Both the position numbers and the translations under genes were made by a program. Below are positions 56,383-64,000 of a stretch of DNA of 64,000 bases, in pieces; within the stretch, counting starts at the first letter, position 1; every line of letters starts with the position of its first letter. The stretch is from Isoetes taiwanensis (lineage: Eukaryota; Streptophyta; Lycopodiopsida; Isoetales; Isoetaceae), in NCBI GenBank assembly GCA_021234155.1, contig JAJEKV010000004.1, forward strand, positions 17,979,310-18,043,309. Reading direction: 5' to 3'. A model generated the notes under the pieces. That model was not told the DNA's origin. It saw only the letters and a list, made by a program, of their open reading frames with translations, and searched no databases.

Positions 56383-57992
56383 TGTTTTATTGGAATATAT
56401 GATATTTTTGTATGATATTTGTGTCATGTATCGATAATTTCGGATCTGCAATTGCCTCGCAAATAATGCAATCTGTTATTATCAAACCTAATATTTTCAT
56501 CTAAATGCAGTTCAATTTTGGTCTCATCTATCTTAGCAACTTGCTCTTCATTTTTGCATATTTCAATTCGCATATGAAACGACACACGTGAATTGCAACC
56601 TTATGTTATTTATCAAGCCCAAAAAAAAAGATTAAAAAGAACAAAAACCCCCTAGAAGACAACAGCGGGTTGGCGTGATTTACGTAATCCCAATTTAATT
56701 GGATGATAGTTATAGGGTACGTCCTAACACTAATGCTCCGGCTATCCAGCAAATAAACAGGCGAGTCCACCTTTTTCTAACATTCATCTTCAAACATTGT
56801 GAGACTTAACTGTGCCTATGAGGCTTCTCTAGCTAGTTCATCTTCAATACACATTTCAGTATGTCAGAGAGGCAGTTATCAAAATACAGGGAATTATATT
56901 ATAGTCATAATTCTTTGCTACTCGGGAAAAAGGAAAGCCTAAGTTCCTTCTTTATTTACAAAATGATGGTGGCAAAATAGATATTCACATGGCTCCACTA
57001 CTGATTTTTCTGAGACAATACAATCGATTGGTTCGGCGAAATCACGGACGGTAGCCCTAGCTAGTCTTTCCTTGGCTTTGGACCTTTGCTTATTCTGCCT
57101 TTCATATTCCTACCCTTTGCAGATGGTCAATCTCATGATTTTCATGATTCAGTTAGGGATCATGGATAGTATTTTTGTTTGCTCTTGCAGGAAAAAGAGG
57201 ATCTCAACTACATACAACACTTGACTTCAAGGTTTTTCTCCAAATTAGGAATTGGATATCTCTCTCTTTTATGGGGTGACACTCTTGATATTCTCTCCTC
57301 ATATTAGGATGTTATGTTCTAAACTTTCATGGCTACATTATTTTTCATATTTCTTATTTTGATGCTCACTCCAAATGAGTATCACGGTTCTAACCATAAC
57401 CACGCTATATAGCGGCTTGGTTTTATGGCTTGTATGGCTTTATCTAGTTAATGGAAAAATCTACCCTTACTCTCAAAAAAAAAAAAAAAAAGCTAGTAAA
57501 TATGAAGAGCCCACTCCGCGCCCTGTTTACTAGTTGGAATAACTAAGTGGGTTTTGCTGTTTTACTAGCTAGAAACAACGGGCGAGGGGCAATTGAGCTC
57601 TTTAACCGACAACTAAAATTTTTCGATATCAAACATAGTTTATTAGAACTAGATCTTGAGGATTGCCCACTTATCTCCTTTTTCGTTTTGGCGTGATTGA
57701 GTTGATGGTTTGACAAAGCGGCATTTGGGAATTCATTTGGATGCGATGGGGCTGAAAAGACAAATAATAATATGACATTGTTTACGGTGTGTTCGATTCG
57801 ATTCATATCGGCGGTTGTTGGAGTAGAAATAGTCGTAAAAATAATCTCGTAAAAATTCTTGCATCGACACTGGCTGGCGATGGCGGATTTCAGGCAATCC
57901 TTATCTCCTTCAATATCGTGGTGGTTTAAGACTTCAAGCTCGGCTGATATGGCCAGTAACCCGACATCTTTGGGATCTGTTTTTTTCCTGTC

Positions 57993-57999
57993 TATATAA
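57993..57999 (+). promoter_or_regulatory. TATA box for the small secreted ORF, copy B
   Basis: Identical CTATATAAG, 47 bp before the ATG at 58040. Confidence 0.55.
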
Positions 58000-58039
58000 G
58001 CAGGGCTTCTCTTACTTTGTTTGTTCAGAGATCTTGGAG

Positions 58040-58219
58040 ATGAATAAGGTGCATTTCTATTCCGTTGCTTTTTGTTCAGTATTAGGTTTTTTCACTCTTC
58101 AATTTCCCACAATCGAGGCTGACCAACCGACCAAAGCAAAGTTTATAAATTGCCAAAATTTGCTTTCTACGGTTATGAATAGCAAGACTTGCCAAGTTCT
58201 AGCACGAACAGTACCTTGA
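58040..58219 (+). CDS. Small secreted-protein ORF, copy B
   Basis: Fifty-nine codons from ATG to TGA. The signal peptide is the same as in copy A; the mature part reads DQPTKAKFINCQNLLSTVMN then SKTCQVLARTVP, with two Cys. The stretch around 58115-58170 differs from copy A at CAG/CTG sites (CAATCAGAGCTCAGCC against CAATCGAGGCTGACC), so the exact mature sequence is uncertain. A longer frame downstream (58189-58449) overlaps the end but has no independent support. Confidence 0.45.
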   Translation: MNKVHFYSVAFCSVLGFFTLQFPTIEADQPTKAKFINCQNLLSTVMNSKTCQVLARTVP

Positions 58220-58731
58220 TGGATGAGAGTTCTATCGGATTCGAGCATTCAGGATTACAGGCATCATCAAGATGGGCCCATTCAACAAGGGAAAAGATCT
58301 ATGGATTCGTCTCTTCTCACGTAGATCTTACGGACTGGGAAGGATTTAATTTCGGCCATTCTAATTCCTTTGCCTTATTGCTTTACGGAGCTTGTTATTC
58401 TCATTTTTTCATATGCCGGTTTGTTTTCCCCAAGAATAGGTTAGTATGATCGAATTATTTTTGGTTTATATGGTCCAGAAAGCGAACAAGAGCATTTGAT
58501 TTGGAAATGTGAAGCTCTGTTGAATTGGATAGGCTATAGCATGCAATAAGGATCGGTGTTTTGCATATCTTGCTTCTAATAAAAACATGGGGGCCGTCTT
58601 TGCCTCCTGAGCTTTGAGTATTACATGCTAATGGCAATTGCAACAAGCCCGATCCATGTGCGATTTTGGGGCCGAAATTTTTGTGAGCTGAAAATTTAAA
58701 TACGAAATTTTACGGTCACAAAAATTTGCCA

Positions 58732-58936
58732 GCGAAAAAGCGGCACCACGAAATTTTGTCTTTTTTGCTTTTCGGCGTTTTCGCCCGGAAATATTAGCGG
58801 CGCCCGGTTAGAAGGGACAAGCGGATGGAAGCAAGGGGGCGGGGGGGGCGGCCAGTTGAATCGACTCAATCGACTACTGTTTTTCCGCGGTGAAAAATCT
58901 GTTTGTTTGGCCCTATAATTTGAGTGCCGTTTTTTG
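58732..58936. mobile_element. Small MITE-like element, copy B
   Basis: Same insertion site and TIRs as in copy A, with the CCCTGAAATT of the left TIR changed to CCACGAAATT. The shared site shows that insertion preceded the duplication or allele split. Confidence 0.6.
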
Positions 58937-59906
58937 GATAGGATATGGGTGCGAGATTACGTTGTGCTCGAACTATGATGGCATCGAGGAGGTAGTTACT
59001 CAAAGGCTTCTTTCGGTTCTCTATCTCCAGGTATTTAATTGAGCTATTCAAATGAACGGATTTCTTTCAACCAAGCATGTGGTGCGGTCTTGCAAAAGCT
59101 CTTTTTTACCATTCACTTAAAATTTCATATTACATTACTGTGCATGTCTCCTTGCGGCAGAAAACCGTGAGGTAGAGCTGATGCAAAAGTAGAAAAATTC
59201 ATTTTGTTCTAGGTAAAAATTGAAAGTGATATTCAATTGTTTCTCTATATTCCATGTTTAGCACCACTATAGTTTCCTGCCTTTGATCCATTGGTAATGC
59301 ATCTAAAGGATGTATTCTAGCCTTTAGATTTATATAGCCAATTGCTGTTACATAGGCTGCAGCATACATGCCTATTCATAGACAAGCCATGACAGACATG
59401 CATCATGGATAATAGAGCTCTTCTACAGTTATGAAGACTTTGTTTGGTGTTTTTATGCTCTGCTGCAAGCAACAATCTGTCAAATTAGTTTAACCCTTGA
59501 GTTAGAGCAGATGCAGCCGTGGAAAATTTCTTTTTGTTTTAGGTAGAAGTCAATAGGGATATTTAACTATATCTCTATTGTCCATGCTCAGCACCAGTAT
59601 AGTCTCCTGCCTATGCAGAACCGTTGTGTGTTGCTGTGTACCATTTAGGATGTTGATGCATCGCTAATGCATCTAAAGAATGTATTCCAGCCTTTAAATT
59701 CATAGAGTCAGTTGCTATTACACAGGTGCTCTTCTATAAATATGAGGATTTTGTTTGCTTCTCTTCTGGCCTGCTGCAAGCAACCATTGTCAAATTAATT
59801 TCACCTTCTTGATCAATCCGAGCAGTCAAAGGTCTATATGTGAACAAAGTGTCTTTCTTAAGTGCTATATATTATGATGCCCTTACTTCGATTTCTTCTC
59901 TTGCAG

Positions 59907-61256
59907 ATATCATCATAGTTCACCCATTTACCATCCAAAATGCCCTTGCAGGAGAGGTGAAACCCCTTCTCATGAACAAGACCTTTTCTTTTAGCATAAC
60001 CATTATATCTTCAGAATTGTGTTTAAACTTTGCAACTTTCCAATTATTTGTCCTAATACATCAGCAGAACCCATAAAAAAATTGGTAGATCCAATCCTAA
60101 TCTTCGAACAGGTACTTCTCCCCATCGCAGAATTGATGCTTGAGCATACTTTTGTCTCTACGATGCATTACATTTGCATTTGCTCGTTCTTCGTTATGCT
60201 TGCAACTTAACTATGCAAGCTGCAGATACATGCCCATAGAAGCTTTATTTCCTTATTTGGTTCTCAGATCCATGTACTAATATTCTTTGTTTTATAGGTG
60301 GCCGAATTCTCTTGCTGCCTTTGACCACATGTTGATTGTTAATTGTCAATTTGTTACGTACTGAGATCTATATATGTGAAGATAGGTAGATTGAGCAAAT
60401 GCATACAATTTGCTTGTGCTTGTGTATTCAGCATACCAAAGTGGGCAAATTTGCCAATTGTTGGAATCTTTGTTCTTTGAAAATGAATTTTAATAAGACC
60501 TCTTTAATTAATTGCTTCATTTCTAGTTTAATGTCAGCATAGTTTGCGTAGTGCCAAATACACTATGGCTTTCATGGTGCCCAAGTGCGTAGTGCCAAAT
60601 ACACTGGCTTTCATGGTGCCCAAGTGCGTTGTATTGGCTATAAAATTGCAAATTTTCTTTAGTACATATTTGCCAGCAGATTTGCATTCAAGTTATTAGG
60701 GATTTGTTTGGTTATGCAAGGTAGAATATGCATACCACCATACATTTCTTAGACACTTGGCCATTGTTATAGTCCCCTTATAAAAGTTTATTAGAGATCC
60801 ATTTTCTCCTTTTATCATAGAAACAACATAAAACCTACTCATTATTTTGTATTGCCTTCCAAAGTGGGCTCCATGGCTCAGATTTGGCCCATGCTCAAAT
60901 TTTAGCATGCTTGAGCATCACAAAGCGCATTATAAAACCGTTTAAAAAGGAAATTTGGCCTTCAACAAAGTTGCATTACTTTATCATTTATGTTGGTAAA
61001 ATATGAAATAGAACGCAAATCTTTGTTCTTGCAGTTCTATAGCGTGTTCTCCCTTATCGTTATGGGATGAAATTTTCCTTTGCATTAGTCGTTCTAATGC
61101 TCTTCCACGACCACCGAGACTTGCACGCGGTATTCTCCTTTGGAGTAACTATTTCAATAATGCTTTTATTGATGGTAGAAAATTTGAGAATGGTTACAAA
61201 GTTATTTATCACGGAGGATGCGTGAAGCAAAATTCATTCCATTGCTTCTATCTTAA
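59907..61256 (+). CDS. Unrecognised multi-exon gene, 3' exons, copy B
   Basis: The first two blocks are identical to copy A. The terminal exon (61035-61256) keeps its acceptor and stop but is frameshifted at 61100-61225, for example ACTTGCCTGCCCGTATT to ACTTGCACGCGGTATT and ACAGAGGATCTGTGAAG to ACGGAGGATGCGTGAAG. Use copy A for this exon. Confidence 0.45.
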
Positions 61257-61553
61257 GTATAATACAATACATCAACAAAGTGCAGATGCATTGATGACAT
61301 GGAGAGTCATGTTGATAAATTGTTACTGTAATATGAAATGTCCTTAGATTACTTACGGTGGTGAGAAATGTTGGCGGCCTTGGCGCGCGATAAATTTCTT
61401 GTATAATGTATTTTAAACTATGGTCAATATAGACATTGGTCAAACCGGCAAGTAGAAAACGATGTTGGATAATTCAAATGCCAATTGTCAACGAAAATGA
61501 TGTGTCTTGGATATAACCTGTTACGTCCAGCCTACAATTTACATGGCGGTGTG

Positions 61554-61560
61554 TATAAAT
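61554..61560 (+). promoter_or_regulatory. TATA box of the cystatin gene, copy B
   Basis: Same TATAAAT, 43 bp before the ATG at 61597. Confidence 0.6.
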
Positions 61561-61596
61561 CCCTCTTATCGCTCTCATTTCTTCAAACAGATTAGC

Positions 61597-62820
61597 ATGG
61601 CACATTTTCTGGCGATCATACTTTCTGCAGCGCTCCTGATTTTGACTGCGAATGCTCAAAGCAGGCAAATTTTGGATCCTACCATTTCGAATTACAAGAA
61701 CCTTGCTCAATTTGCCATACTACAACACAACGATTTAGCCAACCGCGATGCAAGTCTTATGTTAGATCCAAAACCCATTAGTTAAAATCTCTATTTTTAG
61801 TTCATAATCTAGAAAATTTGGTTTTGTCGATCATAGCGGACCCCCTTTTTTTTTCCCGTCGAGGGACAGCGTATTTAGAGTGCGGGATGTGGTATTTCAG
61901 GACTTTTTTTGTATTTCCGGCCACCGTTATCAACCCTTTGTAACTTCACGGTTTCAAGCCGAGAATCAATTTGTTTTGGGGCATTTTTTGATCAATCGGC
62001 TCTATCGGGCTCAAATCGCTTCCTCTCTTCATCAAACTAACATTAAAGGCGGAACAAAGTGATTAAAAGGGGTTTTGAAGCGGTTCAAGCCGTCCCGCGG
62101 GCTGCAAAACGATCCGACCAAAGATTTCAGCTCCGTTAGCGGTTTGGCGCTTGGTTTTGGCGAGCGAAATACCACTTTTTGGCGGAAATACCACCTTTTT
62201 GGCGGAAATACCCGTGGCTGATAGCGGATGTCGGAAATACCACCAAGAAAGTCAGGAAATACCACATCCGGGACTCTAAATCTGGGCGTCAGGCATTTTT
62301 TGTTTTGGGTGAAGCTAGACTCTCAAATATGGAGCACTTACGAACGCGGAGAACTTCAAGGAGGGAATGCTGGTTTATAATTCAAGAATGCGGTGGTACG
62401 AGAATATGAGGCAACCATAAGCCGGACATAAATTTACTGCGATCTTTTAACGAATGGAAATTTGAATGGTACAACACCTCTGGAAAGCCTACGTATGGAA
62501 ATCCAACAAGTGCTTACTATGAAGATTCTTTTGCTGATTTGCTATAGACCCGGTATAACAACCAAACCAATGTAAGGATTTTTTTTATTATTTTACTTTT
62601 GATTTGCTCCTTTTGTTTTCATCTTAGTTTTGCTTTGGAATTGAATTCTGAGGGGAGCTTGAAATTTATTAAAGCTGTTCCAAGTAACCTTACGAGAACA
62701 TACCCTTGGACTTATTATTAGGGCTAAGAATAATGGTGCTAAGAACACATGATGCTAGAGTTGTTCAATACCCTTGGGTGGAGTTAAGAAAGAAAATTTG
62801 GAATCGTTTGGCAAAATTTA
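61597..62820 (+). pseudogene. Secreted two-domain cystatin, copy B (disrupted)
   Basis: Signal peptide and LAQFAILQHN helix are identical to copy A. Exon 1 then differs at its end (AACAGTTGCGCCAACACAGTAAG of copy A is rewritten), which removes the splice donor. Exon 2 (62319-62571) and exon 3 (about 62653-62820) are frameshifted at former CTG/CAG sites: CTTCTGGCTGCAGAAC became CTTACGAACGCGGAGAAC, and the exon 3 acceptor ATTACAGGGG became ATTCTGAGGGG. All breaks are of the type attributed to sequencing, so this is probably an intact gene misread. Confidence 0.6.
61863..62290. mobile_element. MITE in cystatin intron 1, copy B
   Basis: Same element and insertion site as in copy A, with scattered losses inside the TIRs (GTCTGGGATG to GTGCGGGATG). 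The element was present before the two copies separated. Confidence 0.8.
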
Positions 62821-64000
62821 ATTTTAATTCAAAGAACTAAAATATTTATTGTGTATTAGCATATAGCATGAAACTCTTTGCTTTATAGTACTTGAAGTAA
62901 TTTTTTTTGAATTCTGAGGAATTTATCTTGAGGAAAGGCGGTTTTTCTACAAATTTAATTTCGTTTCTTAATCTTCAGATTACTTAACTTATTGTGTCCT
63001 CTGCTCAAAGATGAAGCCTAATAAGGGTTACAAAAGCTTTAATCCTTTTGCATTTGCTACAGAACTGGCATAAAAATATACTAGTTATGGTGCGGCGTTC
63101 TTAGGACGCATATGTAAATATAAGTTAATCACGAAGCATGTGGTTGGATGGAATCTTTGATTTTAGAGAATGCACAAATTTAGCAACAATATGTAAAAAG
63201 CCAAAGGGATACCAAATGACATGGATTTTGATTGAATTGTGTTATATATGAATCTGAGAAGGTGAATACATAGCATAATATACAATATTAGAAAAAATAA
63301 ACAATGGATAGCCTTGGATTCCTCTTCAGTCCTTGTCAATATCAATATTTTTTTCTGCCATTCCATCTTATACTATCTTTTCTTGCTATTTTAGAAAGCT
63401 AGGTATGCTCATATAATGCATGAGGTTTGGGCGAGGGTTTAACATCGTCCAAATTGTAGAGGAGATAGACTTTGTGTATGTGGTCTTTGAGATAGGCTTG
63501 ATTATGTTATCTTGGATTCACTACCAATTTGAACATGCTCAATTGATGCAGTGCATGTCCCACATCAAATTAAGATATCTCATATAATAGAATGCTTGTT
63601 CAGATATTCCTCGTCAAGTATTACTATACATGAGATGTTTAAGATAACCTAATAAATAAGATATGTCATATAATAAAAAGCTGCTTCAAATATTCCTTGT
63701 TAAGGATTACTATAAATGACATATTTTTAGCTACAAATAGCTTACACAATTGTTTCGCGCCATTCATATATTCCTCATCAAGTATGACTACGCATGATAT
63801 ATTTCTAGCTATGAATAGGTTATCAATTGTTTCGTGCAATATTGTGAGAGAATTTTAAGGAAATGGAGTAATCGGGGCTACACATTCTGCTTTTACAATG
63901 AATAAAACTATCCTATTAATTTGTGCAAAAGTATCACTATATTGAGAGCCTACACTCCCAGGAATGCATGCATTACACTCCAAGCATTTGGATCCCAGCC

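Larger units (their letters stand above)
45820..64000. repeat. Copy B of the large segmental duplication
   Basis: Second copy of window positions 1-18198, same orientation, cut off by the right window edge. It carries the same gene order. Reading frames are cleaner here than in copy A for the Ulp1 exon and the long middle exon of the composite gene. They are worse for the acidic ORF, the 50.0-50.4 kb exon, the region 51.6-52.7 kb, 55.1-55.7 kb, 57.5-59.0 kb and the cystatin exons. Confidence 0.97.

Noticed and set aside
1-64000. Organellar or bacterial origin
   Set aside because: GT..AG introns, TATA boxes, MITEs, LTR and SINE elements and a signal-peptide cystatin all point to a plant nuclear genome; there are no operons or organelle genes.

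Overview
The window looks like nuclear DNA of a land plant. It has AT-rich intergenic sequence and short exons with GT..AG borders. It also holds a phytocystatin gene, a Ulp1-type protease fragment, a processed copy of ribosomal protein L10a, MITE-like elements, a tRNA-derived SINE and an LTR-retrotransposon LTR with an initiator-Met-type primer binding site. Nothing is bacterial or organellar. Most predicted proteins are unfamiliar, which would fit a non-seed plant such as a fern or bryophyte, but that placement is a guess.

Layout. Positions 1-18198 (copy A) and 45820-64000 (copy B) are the same sequence repeated at a spacing of about 45.8 kb. Each copy carries, in order: (i) a Ulp1/C48 protease fragment; (ii) a small acidic two-exon ORF; (iii) short unrecognised exons; (iv) a long plus-strand gene, here called the composite gene, with a nuclear-localisation-like start, a DGQH (ParB/sulfiredoxin-like) segment, a long middle exon and a C-terminal FCP1/NIF-type HAD domain; (v) a small secreted ORF behind a TATA box; (vi) an unrecognised multi-exon gene; and (vii) a three-exon, two-domain secreted cystatin with a MITE in intron 1. 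Between the copies (18.2-45.8 kb) lie a phase-consistent chain of minus-strand exons (19-26 kb), a SINE, an LTR, a degenerate DDE-transposase-like gene (29.3-31.0 kb, minus), scattered single exons, a decayed plus-strand coiled-coil gene (39-41 kb), two copies of one MITE family (41.4 and 44.1 kb) and an RPL10A pseudogene (44.8 kb).

The two copies differ in a peculiar way. Long stretches are base-identical, while short disrupted patches hit CAG and CTG sites, and where one copy is disrupted the other usually reads cleanly. This looks more like sequencing error at CHG-methylated cytosines than evolution. Gene integrity must therefore be judged from both copies together: copy B is better for the middle exon of the composite gene and for the Ulp1 exon, copy A for the cystatin, the acidic ORF and the exon at 4.2 kb.

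The strongest candidates for something undescribed are the composite ParB-like/FCP1-like gene and a family of 13-bp palindromes (consensus CACGCCNGGCGTG) that sits in its introns and flanks and includes a long foldback. No database search was possible; family names rest on motif recognition.
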